Notes: a model not told the origin generated them from the letters alone. Shown: positions 8,532 through 17,536, counted from the stretch's first letter. The stretch is 41,018 nt of DNA from an uncultured Bacteroidota bacterium (GCA_902518355.1 CABYFY010000012.1:1-41018); one strand, 5' to 3'. Translations and numbers: made by a program.

Positions 8532-9658
8532 GTTTTCAGATATTTGTTTGCAATATTTTTGTAATCATGATGCTCTTCAATAAATTTTCTTGCATTTTTT
8601 GAAATACTTTTTAATTGTAAGGGATTCTCTATAAGCCATGATAATTTTTTAACTATTTTAGAAATATCTGGCAAAGCATTTATGGCAACACTATCTTCTT
8701 TTATATTATAAAATTCCACCCACTCTTTCTCTGCTCCAGTAAATACAACCTTTCCAAGAGCCATGGCTTCCAAAGCATTATAGCCTTGATCATATGCATA
8801 CACTTGATCAAGAAGAATATCACATTTATTTACATTAATTATGTGCTCTGAATAAGGCCTGTCAATTGTTTTGACAATTTTTATTTTATTTTTATACTTT
8901 TCTTCAATCAATATCAAAGATTTTTCAAAAAATTCATTACCCTTTTTTATTTTGTTTTTTGAATTAATAGCATGTAAAATGAAAATTTTATTTTTTTTAT
9001 TGATTTCACTTTTTTTTAGTTTATCAATATTTACAGGATTAGGAATCATACCCAAATATTTATTGAAATTTTCATAAGGTATGTGATAATCTAGATCAGA
9101 ACTAATAATTCCCCTAACATTGTCTCTCACATATTCTCCAAGCATTAAATAATTTGAATTTAGATATTTAACAGTGTGCTTGAATTCTCCTTTTAAATTT
9201 TTATTTTTAAAATATGGGCTTAAAATCGAATATCTAAATTTCTTTTCACTTGCGTACTTTATACTAACAGTATCAACCCCACATGCTAACAAAAACACTT
9301 TCTTATTATTTTTAAAAATATATTTTAAAATAGTTTTTTCCAGCTTTGGAGAGGTGCCAAATGCTCTTTCATTAATCAATTGAACAATATCAAATCCTTT
9401 TAGTTTATTAATTTTAAATATTGCTTTTATAAAAATTTCAATTTCATTTAGACTTACCCCGATTAATCGGTCGATTAACTTAGCAATTAACTTTAAAAAT
9501 TTATTCTCAAAAAGCGATGATTTTATAGCGATATCCGAATCAAAATTTTTGAAACCATCACCTGTACTCAATAAAGTAACTTCAAATCCGTTTTTTTGAA
9601 GACCTTGCTTGAGTGAATTGTGAAGGTTGCTGTATTCTCCGATGAGTAAGATTTTCAT
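8516..9658 (-). CDS. GT4-like (GT-B fold) glycosyltransferase
   Basis: Probable cytoplasmic retaining glycosyltransferase. The 380-residue protein starts MKILLIGEYSNLHNSL, an N-terminal GT-B Rossmann start with glycine loop, and its C-terminal half carries the GT4 donor-binding signature: DILLDQVYAYDQGYNALEAM near 280-299 followed by LGKVVFTGA, with the conserved acidic residue at E297, and a closing helix region typical of the family. First gene of a minus-strand run with the sulfotransferase and flippase. A TATATTTG -7 box lies 20 bases upstream of its start in the short divergent region shared with the plus-strand GT2 gene. Donor and acceptor sugars cannot be assigned. Confidence 0.82.
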   Translation of the reverse strand: MKILLIGEYSNLHNSLKQGLQKNGFEVTLLSTGDGFKNFDSDIAIKSSLFENKFLKLIAKLIDRLIGVSLNEIEIFIKAIFKINKLKGFDIVQLINERAFGTSPKLEKTILKYIFKNNKKVFLLACGVDTVSIKYASEKKFRYSILSPYFKNKNLKGEFKHTVKYLNSNYLMLGEYVRDNVRGIISSDLDYHIPYENFNKYLGMIPNPVNIDKLKKSEINKKNKIFILHAINSKNKIKKGNEFFEKSLILIEEKYKNKIKIVKTIDRPYSEHIINVNKCDILLDQVYAYDQGYNALEAMALGKVVFTGAEKEWVEFYNIKEDSVAINALPDISKIVKKLSWLIENPLQLKSISKNARKFIEEHHDYKNIANKYLKTWKTK

Positions 9659-9678
9659 TATATTGTTATCACTTGTTT

Positions 9679-9686
9679 CAAATATA
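9679..9686 (-). promoter_or_regulatory. Bacteroidetes -7 box (TATATTTG) for the GT4-sulfotransferase-flippase run
   Basis: Exact TAnnTTTG match on the minus strand, ending 20 bases before the GT4 start, in the 36-base divergent gap. No matching box was seen for the plus-strand neighbour. Confidence 0.55.
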
Positions 9687-9694
9687 GATTTTTA

Positions 9695-10507
9695 ATGCTG
9701 AACCTCGAAAACAAAAAAAATAATTTAGAAATATTAATTTCTACAACGAAAAAAAACAACTTAGATTTTATTGAAAGAATTTTTTTTGAAAACAATTATG
9801 AAAATTTCCCAATTCTGATTATAAATCAATCTCAAGGTCCCCTAAAAAATAGTACCAAAGAAAATATAAAAATTATAAATTCAGATTCCATAGGAATCTC
9901 TAATAGTAGAAATCTTGCAATAGAACATTCATCTGGAAAATATTGTTTATTTGCTGATGATGATATAGTTTATAAAAAAGGATTTTATGAACTGGTACTA
10001 AAAGAATTTGAGCAAAACAAATATGCTGATGTTATCACATTTATGATGGAGGATGAAAAAGGTAATCTTTTTAAAGATTACACAAATATCAGCAAACACA
10101 ATAAAAAAAGTATAAGAGAAGTTAATTCAGTTGTTATTGCTTTTAGAAGAGAAGTTATTATTAAAAATAATATTCAGTTCGATCCACTTTTTGGGCTAGG
10201 AGGCACCTTTGCAACAGGAGATGAATATATCTTTTTAAGAAATTGTTTAGATAAAAATTTGAATCTAATATTTTGTAGAAAAGTAATATTAAAACACGAT
10301 TTGTTGAGTTCCGGAAAATTAGCATTCAGAGATGAAAATATTTTTGCAAGAGCTGCAATATTTTATAAGTTTTACGGATATTTATCATACATAAAATTAG
10401 TTCATCATATATATTTGCTTTGGAAAAAAAATCTTATAAAATTTAATCAAATATTTGATAAGTTTTTAGCAGGACTTAGGGGAATTAAAAAATTCAAATC
10501 AATATGA
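9695..10507 (+). CDS. GT2-family glycosyltransferase (GT-A fold)
   Basis: Probable inverting, metal-dependent glycosyltransferase, cytoplasmic. The 270-residue protein has the GT2 order: nucleotide-binding ILISTTKKNNLDF near 13-25, GISNSRNLAIEHSSG at 67-81, the metal-binding FADDDI at 86-91 (DDD 88-90), and GLGGTFATGDEYIF in the position of the catalytic-base ED motif. Among the most AT-rich genes in the window, which may mean transfer or relaxed accessory composition. Its last four bases overlap the FdtA-like gene start, so these two are translationally linked. It starts 36 bases from the divergent GT4 gene. Confidence 0.82.
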   Translation: MLNLENKKNNLEILISTTKKNNLDFIERIFFENNYENFPILIINQSQGPLKNSTKENIKIINSDSIGISNSRNLAIEHSSGKYCLFADDDIVYKKGFYELVLKEFEQNKYADVITFMMEDEKGNLFKDYTNISKHNKKSIREVNSVVIAFRREVIIKNNIQFDPLFGLGGTFATGDEYIFLRNCLDKNLNLIFCRKVILKHDLLSSGKLAFRDENIFARAAIFYKFYGYLSYIKLVHHIYLLWKKNLIKFNQIFDKFLAGLRGIKKFKSI

Positions 10508-10920
10508 AAACAAGATTACAAGATGTTCGAATAATTGATATTCCAAAAATTGTTGATCCGAAAGGAAGAGGCAAACTCTCAGTTGTAGAAAAAGACATAA
10601 TTCCTTTTTCCATAAAAAGGGTATATTATTTATATGATGTGCCAAGTGATTCATACAGAGGGGGGCATGCTCACAAAAATTTAATTCAGTTTATGATACC
10701 ACTTAGTGGTAGTTTTGAAGTGCTATTGGATGATGGAATGAATAAGAAGAAAATTATGCTTAATAAGCCAAACAAAGGTTTATTAATTCCCCAAGGTATT
10801 TGGAGGGAAATGGATAATTTTTCATCCGGTGCAATATGCATGGTTTTAGCTTCTGAAAACTATGAAGAATCTGATTATTATAGAGATTATAGTGAATTCC
10901 AAAAATCTAAAATCATTTAA
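10504..10920 (+). CDS. FdtA/QdtA-like dTDP-4-keto-6-deoxyglucose 3,4-ketoisomerase (WxcM-type cupin)
   Basis: Small cytoplasmic cupin that would isomerise dTDP-4-keto-6-deoxyglucose to the 3-keto sugar on the way to amino-deoxysugars such as Fuc3NAc or Qui3NAc. The 138-residue protein opens with IIDIPKIVDPKGRGKLSVVE, typical of the family, and has YRGGHAHK at 51-58 whose two His residues match the catalytic pair of FdtA. The partner genes needed for the sugar (rmlA, rmlB, aminotransferase, acetyltransferase) are not in the window, so substrate supply must come from elsewhere, or the protein is only a family member with altered use. It overlaps the upstream GT2 by four bases and the convergent GT2 by eight. 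Confidence 0.83.
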   Translation: MKTRLQDVRIIDIPKIVDPKGRGKLSVVEKDIIPFSIKRVYYLYDVPSDSYRGGHAHKNLIQFMIPLSGSFEVLLDDGMNKKKIMLNKPNKGLLIPQGIWREMDNFSSGAICMVLASENYEESDYYRDYSEFQKSKII

Positions 10921-11788
10921 TTTTACATATATAACTTAATCTGTAGACATCAAACAAAAATAAATCTGGATTTTTTTTGTATAGATTTTGTTCGATTTTG
11001 TACCTAAAAATATTTGTTAATTTTATAAAAACCCCTTTCATTAAAAGTACCTCTAAAATTCTATATACTTTTAGTAGGGTAATGCTATGCTTTTGTAATT
11101 TACCTTCTTTGTAACATTTTATAACATTGTCTAAAGCCTGGTGTGTTTTACGAATAAAAATTGAGTTTTCTTCAATATTCTCAATCAAAACGGGATTATC
11201 AAAATGAATAATATCAATTCTCTTTCTTTTAAGAATTGAACCAAAAACATAATCGTTTCCGTAGGAAACACTCTCTATTTTAGATAAGGCTTCAACTATT
11301 ACATCCTTTTTACACATAAAATTTCTTGAGGAGACATATTTATATGGATTTTTATTTCTTTGAATTGAATTAATTTCTTCTCTTTTTTTTCCGAACTTAT
11401 ATCTCAAACTACAATTAGGATTTTCAGATTTTTTATAAACACTGCCTCCAAAAAACATCGTTCCTTTATCAATATAGTATAAGTAATTTTTTAAAAAACT
11501 TTCTCCAATTGGATTTGTATCTACATCAATAAATAATAACCAATTATATTGGGAATTTTCTGCTAATAAAAGTCTATTCTTAATTCTACCAAGATTTTTT
11601 TTGGATTCAATAAATCTTGAATTTGTCAATAAATTAATTTTCTGGTTTGTTTCATTCTTTGATGAAAATGATGCATCATCGATACAAATTATTTCAAAAT
11701 TTATGTTAAGTATTAATGCTTGCTTCTCTAATTTACTCACAAGTGGGTATGCATTATAATCGTAGCAAGGAATTAAAATTGAAATCAT
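10913..11788 (-). CDS. GT2-family glycosyltransferase
   Basis: Probable GT-A glycosyltransferase of 291 residues. N-terminal ISILIPCYDYN at 2-12, IICIDDAS at 33-40 and LLFIDVDTNP at 84-93 with DVD at 88-90 give the GT2 nucleotide and metal sites; YVSSRNFMCKKDV and GNDYVFG follow where acceptor-side and catalytic-base motifs lie. The gene begins within the last four bases of the ftsE-like gene, so it is probably expressed with it rather than with the glycan cluster that it faces. It overlaps the convergent FdtA-like gene by eight bases. Substrate unknown. Confidence 0.85.
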   Translation of the reverse strand: MISILIPCYDYNAYPLVSKLEKQALILNINFEIICIDDASFSSKNETNQKINLLTNSRFIESKKNLGRIKNRLLLAENSQYNWLLFIDVDTNPIGESFLKNYLYYIDKGTMFFGGSVYKKSENPNCSLRYKFGKKREEINSIQRNKNPYKYVSSRNFMCKKDVIVEALSKIESVSYGNDYVFGSILKRKRIDIIHFDNPVLIENIEENSIFIRKTHQALDNVIKCYKEGKLQKHSITLLKVYRILEVLLMKGVFIKLTNIFRYKIEQNLYKKNPDLFLFDVYRLSYICKIK

Positions 11789-12489
11789 TGGTATGCAGTT
11801 TCTATATTTAACTCATTTGGCTGTATTTCATCAATTTTTCCGTCTTTACATCTTAATATTCTGCCTTTATATTTTTTTAAAAGAATGAAATCATGTGTTG
11901 CCATCACAATAGTATTTCCATTATGATTTATTTCCTGAAGGACATCCATGATATCAATACTACTTTTAGGATCTAAATTTCCGGTGGGTTCGTCTGCAAT
12001 AATTATTTCAGGTTCGTTCAGTAAAGACCGTGCAATTGCAACCTTTTGTTTCTGGCCTCCTGAAAGTTGACTTGGATATTTGTCAGTTAGATTTGAAATA
12101 TGAACTTTTTCTAAACATGAATTAATTCTTTCTTTAATATTGTTTTTATTACTCCAGCCAGTTGCATTTAAAACAAACTCTAAATTTTTATAAACAGTTC
12201 TATCCTTTAATAGCTGAAAGTCTTGAAATATTATACCGATTTTTCTTCTTAAGTAAGGAATTTCTTTTTCACTAATTATTCTAAGATTTGTATCAGAAAT
12301 TTTGGCTTCACCCTTTATGATTTTATTCTCTGAGTACATTGATTTTAAAATACTTGATTTCCCTGAGCCAGTCTTTCCAATTAAAAAAATAAATTCTCCT
12401 TGATTAATTGTTAATGATAGATCTGATATCTTTAAATCAGAGTCTAATTTTACTTCAACATTATTATATTCTAATATTTTTTTAATCAT
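11785..12489 (-). CDS. ftsE: FtsE-like ABC transporter ATPase
   Basis: ATP-binding subunit that with FtsX would signal to periplasmic peptidoglycan hydrolases during division. The 234-residue protein has Walker A GKTGSGKSS at 38-46, Q-loop Q89 in IIFQDFQLL, signature LSGGQ at 142-146, Walker B IIIADEPTG at 162-170 and switch H199. The segment FQDFQLLKDRTVYKNLEF is characteristic of FtsE over LolD, though LolD or MacB-type ATPases are close relatives, so the name is an inference. FtsX is not adjacent on this strand; the permease across the NamZ gene points the other way and looks like LolE. The NamZ-like gene lies 9 bases upstream and a GT2 overlaps its end. Confidence 0.8.
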   Translation of the reverse strand: MIKKILEYNNVEVKLDSDLKISDLSLTINQGEFIFLIGKTGSGKSSILKSMYSENKIIKGEAKISDTNLRIISEKEIPYLRRKIGIIFQDFQLLKDRTVYKNLEFVLNATGWSNKNNIKERINSCLEKVHISNLTDKYPSQLSGGQKQKVAIARSLLNEPEIIIADEPTGNLDPKSSIDIMDVLQEINHNGNTIVMATHDFILLKKYKGRILRCKDGKIDEIQPNELNIETAYQ

Positions 12490-12498
12490 AATAAGTTT

Positions 12499-13704
12499 CT
12501 AATAAATTAAATATTTCATTCTCATTTCTTTATAAATATCCAGCTTTTTTTTCCAGGATTGAATTATTTTCTTCTCAGAAAGCCCGCTTATAATTTGATT
12601 TTTTAAACTACTGGTTCCAGCAAGTTTATCAAAATAATTATTAAAAAAGTTTTGTTTATCATTTGTATCTGAGTAAGCATTCAATAAGAACGATAAATCA
12701 AACTTGTCTAGTTTTTTATTTTGCGATAAATTTTTACCATAGCATAATAAATTTTCATGTTTTGGATATTTTGAACCACTATTTTTTTTTGGAGTAAATC
12801 TGAAATTATTTTTCTCTTTATTCAAATAAGGGCTGCCGTAAATTTGAAATTGCATTTCAGTCCCTCTTCCTGCACTTACATTGGTTCCCTCAAATAGGCA
12901 TAAAGACGGATATAGATTTATTGATTTTCTGTTAGGTAAATTTGGAGACGGAAGGATGGGTAAATCATAAGTCACTTTTCGATTATAATTTTTTAATTCG
13001 ATAATGGTTAGGTTTGATTTCATATTATTGTTTAACCAACCCTCATTATTAATCATCGTAGCATATTCACCTATAGTTAGACCATAGACAATGGGAACCT
13101 CATGCATCCCCACAAAACTCTGATTTTCCAAATCTAAAACAGGTCCATCTACATAATGAGCATTTGGATTTGGCCTATCCATCACTATCAGTGGGATATT
13201 ATTTCTTGCAGATGCTTCCATTACATAATGTAGTGTAGAAATATGTGTGTAAAATCTAACTCCCACGTCTTGGATATCAAAAATTAAAATATCAATTTCA
13301 TTTAGATCATAATCATCAATCTCACCATACTTTCTGTTTTTTCCATGTAATGAAACGATTGTTAAGCCTGTTTTGATATCAATTTCGTCTTTAATATTGG
13401 CCCCATTAGGTTCAGTACCTCTAAAGCCGTGCTCAGGAGCGAAAATTTTTCTAATATCAAAATCTAATTTAATTAAGGAATCAACCAAATGTGTATACTC
13501 TAGATTTTTCTTAAATATCACTGAGGTGTGATTTGCAACTATTCCAATCCTTTTATTTTTTAATAGATTTTCATATTTCGATATTTGGTTTGCACCAACA
13601 ATAACATTAGATTTAATATTATTAGTTTTACTTATCGGATAGGTTGAAAAAATAAAATAAAGGGATATAAATAAAAAAAGAACTGAATTTTGAATTTTGA
13701 ACAT
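12499..13704 (-). CDS. NamZ-like exo-beta-N-acetylmuramidase (DUF1343, GH171)
   Basis: Exported enzyme expected to release terminal MurNAc from peptidoglycan fragments for cell-wall recycling. A signal peptide spans about 1-25 (hydrophobic NSVLFLFISLYFIFS). The mature protein shows the DUF1343 order: NKRIGIVANHTSV near 50-62, APEHGFRGTE at 89-98 (E91 is a likely catalytic acid, from memory of BsNamZ), IDILIFDIQDVGVRFYT, VMDRPNPN, and EGTNVSAGRGTE. At 401 residues it is full length. Its start codon lies inside the 5' end of the divergent permease gene, the two reading frames overlapping by 15 bases; no later ATG would keep the signal peptide. The ftsE-like gene follows 9 bases downstream. Confidence 0.9.
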   Translation of the reverse strand: MFKIQNSVLFLFISLYFIFSTYPISKTNNIKSNVIVGANQISKYENLLKNKRIGIVANHTSVIFKKNLEYTHLVDSLIKLDFDIRKIFAPEHGFRGTEPNGANIKDEIDIKTGLTIVSLHGKNRKYGEIDDYDLNEIDILIFDIQDVGVRFYTHISTLHYVMEASARNNIPLIVMDRPNPNAHYVDGPVLDLENQSFVGMHEVPIVYGLTIGEYATMINNEGWLNNNMKSNLTIIELKNYNRKVTYDLPILPSPNLPNRKSINLYPSLCLFEGTNVSAGRGTEMQFQIYGSPYLNKEKNNFRFTPKKNSGSKYPKHENLLCYGKNLSQNKKLDKFDLSFLLNAYSDTNDKQNFFNNYFDKLAGTSSLKNQIISGLSEKKIIQSWKKKLDIYKEMRMKYLIY

Positions 13705-14922
13705 TTTTTATCAAAAAGAATTTTAAGTGCTAGGTCTTATAAAAATAGTATTTCAGCTCCAATAATAAAAATTGGGGTTACTGCAATTTCTATTGGTATG
13801 ATTGTAATGATTGTTTCGGTAGGTGTTGGAATAGGAATGCAAAAGGAAATTAAGGATAAGATTTCCGCATTTGAAGGAGATGTTTCAATCCAAAGCTTCA
13901 ATAATACAATTAATGAAAATTCTATTAACCCCATATTACCCTCGCTAGAATTCCTAGAAGATTTAAGAAAATTTCGAGATGTTAAAAATTTTGATAAGAT
14001 AATCTCAAAATTTGGTATAGTTAGAACTTTAAATGATTTTGATGGGCTTTATTTCAAGGGGGTTGAAAAGAGTTATGATTTCAGCAGAATTAAAAGATAT
14101 ATTATTGAGGGAACCTATCCTGTTTATTCTGACGGTTTCTCAAATGATGTTTTAATCTCAAAAACACTTTCAGATAAATTAAATTTAGAATTAGGTGATA
14201 GTTTTCAAATGTTATTTTCAAAATCTGAAAATCCCAAACCATCTATACTGAGATTACAAGTTGTTGGAGTTTTTAACTCAGGGTTTCAAGAGCTTGATTC
14301 AAAATATATTTTTGGAGATATAAATCAAATTAGAAGGATTTTAAAATGGGATAATGATGAAATTAGTTCAATTGAAATTCAATTGAATGAACAATCAAAT
14401 CTGGAATTAATTAGTGAAGAAATATATTTAAATTCTCCATCAGAATTTGATGTGATTACAACAAAGGAAAAATATTTTTCTGTTTATGAATGGATAGATC
14501 TTTTTGATAAAAATATATATGCTATAATATTTATTATGATTGTTGTAGCATCTATAAATATTATTTCTGTTTTAATTGTTTTAATATTAGAAAGAACAAA
14601 TATGATCGGAGTTTTAAAGGCTCTGGGAATCACAAACTTTTCATTACAGAAATTTTTTATATATACATCCTCTTATTTAATTTTTATGGGAATTACTATT
14701 GGGAATATTTTTGGTTTACTGATTCTTTTTATTCAAGAGAAATATAAAATTATTTCTCTCGATCCAAAAATATATTATGTTGATAGCGTTCCAATTCATA
14801 TAGAATTATCCCACATAATCTCTTTAAACTTAATTGCTTTTTTCTTATGTGTTTTGTCGATTTTTATCCCAAGTCTATTGGTCTCAAGAATTAACCCAAA
14901 AGATTCAATTAAATTTAACTAA
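13690..14922 (+). CDS. LolE/FtsX-family ABC transporter permease, TTG start
   Basis: Inner-membrane permease of the LolC/E type, probably extracting lipoproteins toward the outer membrane. The 410-residue protein has a first membrane helix at about 24-48, a long periplasmic MacB-like domain (about 50-265), and three C-terminal helices (about 272-298, 318-345, 375-398) around the FtsX domain, with the conserved coupling segment NMIGVLKALG. I chose TTG at 13690 because the resulting start NFEHFLSKRILSARSYKNSISAPIIKIG matches the conserved N-terminus of flavobacterial homologues; the next in-frame ATG is about 36 codons later and would cut the first helix. The start region overlaps that of the divergent NamZ-like gene by 15 bases. 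The matching ATPase may be elsewhere. Confidence 0.86.
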   Translation: MNFEHFLSKRILSARSYKNSISAPIIKIGVTAISIGMIVMIVSVGVGIGMQKEIKDKISAFEGDVSIQSFNNTINENSINPILPSLEFLEDLRKFRDVKNFDKIISKFGIVRTLNDFDGLYFKGVEKSYDFSRIKRYIIEGTYPVYSDGFSNDVLISKTLSDKLNLELGDSFQMLFSKSENPKPSILRLQVVGVFNSGFQELDSKYIFGDINQIRRILKWDNDEISSIEIQLNEQSNLELISEEIYLNSPSEFDVITTKEKYFSVYEWIDLFDKNIYAIIFIMIVVASINIISVLIVLILERTNMIGVLKALGITNFSLQKFFIYTSSYLIFMGITIGNIFGLLILFIQEKYKIISLDPKIYYVDSVPIHIELSHIISLNLIAFFLCVLSIFIPSLLVSRINPKDSIKFN

Positions 14923-14952
14923 ATAATAGCTTTTATATAGTATACATTAAAT

Positions 14953-14960
14953 TATATTTG
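14953..14960 (+). promoter_or_regulatory. Bacteroidetes -7 box (TATATTTG) for the PLP enzyme gene
   Basis: Exact TAnnTTTG, ending nine bases before the ATG at 14970, so the leader would be only a few bases. This box contains the TTG that could be misread as an upstream start at 14958. Confidence 0.6.
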
Positions 14961-14969
14961 CAACTCAGA

Positions 14970-15947
14970 ATGAGTTACTTCAATAATTTAACCGAATCAA
15001 TAGGGAATACACCCATGGTAATATTAAATAATATTACTAAAAATCTACCATGCAGTGTCTGGGCAAAATATGAAACGTTTAACCCCGGAAATTCAGTAAA
15101 GGATAGGATTGGTTTAAATATGATTATTGAGGCGGAAAATAAAGGCCATCTTAAACCTGGAGGAACTATTATTGAAGGTACATCTGGAAATACAGGTATG
15201 GGACTTGCCATTGCGTCTATCTCTAGAGGTTATAAATGTATTTTTGTTACCAGTGATAAGCAATCTCAAGAAAAAGTAGATATTTTAAGAGCTTTTGGTG
15301 CTGATGTAATAGTCTGTCCAACAGATGTTGAGCCTGATGACCCAAGGTCATATTATTCTGTTTCAAAGAAGTTGTCTAAAGAAACAGAAAATTCTTGGTA
15401 TGTAAACCAATATGACAATTTAAGTAATAGAATGACACATTATGAATCTACTGGTCCTGAAATTTGGGAACAAACTGACGGAAAAGTTACTCATTTTGTT
15501 GTTGGAGTAGGAACCGGGGGTACCATTTCAGGTGTTGGTAAATTCTTAAAAGAAAAAAATCCAAATGTAAAAATTTGGGGTGTCGATGCTTATGGATCAG
15601 TTCTCAAAAAATATCATGAAACAGGTATTTTTGATAAGACAGAAATCTATCCCTACGTAACTGAAGGTATTGGAGAAGATATGATTCCTAAAAATATTGA
15701 TTTTGATATAATCGATGGATTCACCAAAGTTACTGATAAAGATGCAGCTGTCTTTTGTAGAGAGTTGTTAAAACAAGAAGGGATGTTTTTGGGGAATTCA
15801 GCTGGTGCGGCCATAAAAGGGGTATTACAGTTGAAGGACCAGTTTAATCCTGATGATTTAGTAGTAGTTCTCTTTCACGATCATGGTAGTCGTTATTTAA
15901 AAAAAATATACAATGATGATTGGATGCAAGATATGGGTTACATGTAA
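14970..15947 (+). CDS. Cystathionine beta-synthase-type PLP enzyme (no CBS domains)
   Basis: Fold-type II PLP enzyme acting on serine/homocysteine or O-acetylserine/sulfide. The PLP lysine is K44 in NSVKDR; the phosphate and substrate loops TSGNTG near 71-76 and GTGGTISG are present. The segments DDPRSYYSVSKKL and GSRYLKKIYNDDWM near the C-terminus are hallmarks of cystathionine beta-synthase rather than bacterial CysK, although the regulatory CBS-domain pair is absent, as usual in Bacteroidetes. I placed the start at ATG 14970 (325 residues); an in-frame TTG at 14958 lies within the -7 promoter box and cannot be in the transcript if that promoter is used. Start MSYFNNLTESIGNTP fits the family. 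Stands alone between the permease and the symporter. Confidence 0.9.
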   Translation: MSYFNNLTESIGNTPMVILNNITKNLPCSVWAKYETFNPGNSVKDRIGLNMIIEAENKGHLKPGGTIIEGTSGNTGMGLAIASISRGYKCIFVTSDKQSQEKVDILRAFGADVIVCPTDVEPDDPRSYYSVSKKLSKETENSWYVNQYDNLSNRMTHYESTGPEIWEQTDGKVTHFVVGVGTGGTISGVGKFLKEKNPNVKIWGVDAYGSVLKKYHETGIFDKTEIYPYVTEGIGEDMIPKNIDFDIIDGFTKVTDKDAAVFCRELLKQEGMFLGNSAGAAIKGVLQLKDQFNPDDLVVVLFHDHGSRYLKKIYNDDWMQDMGYM

Positions 15948-16006
15948 ATTAATTTTTAAAAATCTATTTTTTTTCCCATATTGTAATCTTCATTCAAAAA
16001 CTTAGC

Positions 16007-17536
16007 ATGAAAAAATATATATTTCTTTTTTTATCACTACTTAGTTCTATAAACCTAAGTGCCCAAGAAAAAGGTTTAGATCAGCGAATTGACGAGGCAT
16101 TTCAACCAATCTCAGATTTCTTTAGTAAATACGTTTTTTACCCAATTGGAGATTATCCATTTGTAATTTATTTACTTGTAGGTAGTGCATTGTTTTTTAC
16201 AATTTATTTTGGATTTCCTAACCTAAAATATTTTTGGACAGCTATTAACGTAGTAAGAGGGAAGTATGATAAACTTGAAAAAAATGATAATGATTCTAAA
16301 GATGGTGAAGTATCACACTTTCAAGCTCTAGCAACAGCTGTCTCGGGAACCGTTGGAAATGGAAATATTGCTGGTGTAGCTTTGGCTATTGCACTTGGAG
16401 GCCCAGGTGCTACATTTTGGATGATTGTTTGTGGATTATTAGGGATGTCTACAAAATTTGTTGAGTGTACACTTGGGGTATACTACAGAGATGTTGATGA
16501 GGATGGGGTAGTTTACGGAGGACCTATGTATTATATAAGTAAAGGACTTAAATCAAAAGGCTTTAAAACTTTAGGCACAATTGCTGCTTCACTATTTGCT
16601 ATTTTTTGCATCGGGGGTTCATTTGGTGGTGGTAACGCTGCTCAGTCAAACCAAGCTACAATAGTTATAAAAAACTTGTTCGGCTATGAATCTACTTTTG
16701 CTGGAGCAATGATAGGAATTGTTTTAGCTACTTTGGTAGGTGTAATTATTATTGGTGGTATCAAAAGAATTGCATCTGTTACTGAAAAAGTAGTTCCATT
16801 TATGGCATTGCTTTATATTTTAGCGTGCATATATATATTAACAATAAACTTTTCATTTATTGATGATGCAATTGCATTAATAATCCGAGAAGCATTTAAT
16901 CCTACAGCTGTTGGAGTTGGGGGAATAATTGGGGTATTAATGGTAGGCTTTCAAAGAGCTGCTTTTTCTAACGAAGCTGGAGCTGGTTCTGCATCAATAG
17001 CTCATTCAGCGGTAAAGACAAAATATGCAGCGTCAGAAGGTTTAGTTGCTTTATTAGAACCGTTTATTGATACTGTAGTAATTTGTACAATGACTGCTTT
17101 AGTAATCATAACCTTCAATTCAACCGGAGCATTTGTTTATGGAGGAGATGGAATGGGAGGAGTAATGATTGATGGCGTTATGTATGAGGGTGCAGGTATA
17201 ACTCAAAAGGCATTTGCTCAGTACATTCCTGGATCTGACATATTTCTTACTATTGCTGTTGTATTGTTCGCTGTTTCTACAATGATTTCATGGTCTTACT
17301 ATGGGCTTCAATCTTGGAAGTTTTTATTTGGAAGAGGAAGAGTTGCAGATTTAACTTATAAAGTACTCTTCTTAATGTTTGTGGTAATTGGTGCTGCAGC
17401 TAGCATGAATTCAATCTGGGCATTTTCAGATGCTATGATTTTTGCGATGGTATTTCCAAACATGATTGGTCTATACTTTTTATTCCCTATTGTTAAGGAA
17501 CAATTAAAAAAATATTTAGAAGCAATAAAAAATTAA
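16007..17536 (+). CDS. AGCS-family sodium:alanine/glycine symporter
   Basis: Inner-membrane Na+-coupled uptake of small neutral amino acids. The 509-residue protein carries an N-terminal export-like signal (KKYIFLFLSLLSSINLSAQ), common in Bacteroidetes members, then about ten to eleven membrane helices. The AGCS signature is clear: ATAVSGTVGNGNIAGVALAI near 105-125, GGPMYYISKGL, and GFQRAAFSNEAGAGSASIAHS near 315-335. An alternative start further in would remove the signal; the ATG given is the only good candidate. Single gene between the PLP enzyme and rpsU; no TAnnTTTG box seen immediately upstream. Confidence 0.95.
   Translation: MKKYIFLFLSLLSSINLSAQEKGLDQRIDEAFQPISDFFSKYVFYPIGDYPFVIYLLVGSALFFTIYFGFPNLKYFWTAINVVRGKYDKLEKNDNDSKDGEVSHFQALATAVSGTVGNGNIAGVALAIALGGPGATFWMIVCGLLGMSTKFVECTLGVYYRDVDEDGVVYGGPMYYISKGLKSKGFKTLGTIAASLFAIFCIGGSFGGGNAAQSNQATIVIKNLFGYESTFAGAMIGIVLATLVGVIIIGGIKRIASVTEKVVPFMALLYILACIYILTINFSFIDDAIALIIREAFNPTAVGVGGIIGVLMVGFQRAAFSNEAGAGSASIAHSAVKTKYAASEGLVALLEPFIDTVVICTMTALVIITFNSTGAFVYGGDGMGGVMIDGVMYEGAGITQKAFAQYIPGSDIFLTIAVVLFAVSTMISWSYYGLQSWKFLFGRGRVADLTYKVLFLMFVVIGAAASMNSIWAFSDAMIFAMVFPNMIGLYFLFPIVKEQLKKYLEAIKN

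Noticed and set aside
14958-14969. TTG start for the PLP enzyme four codons upstream
   Set aside because: The TTG is part of the -7 promoter box, so it would not be transcribed.
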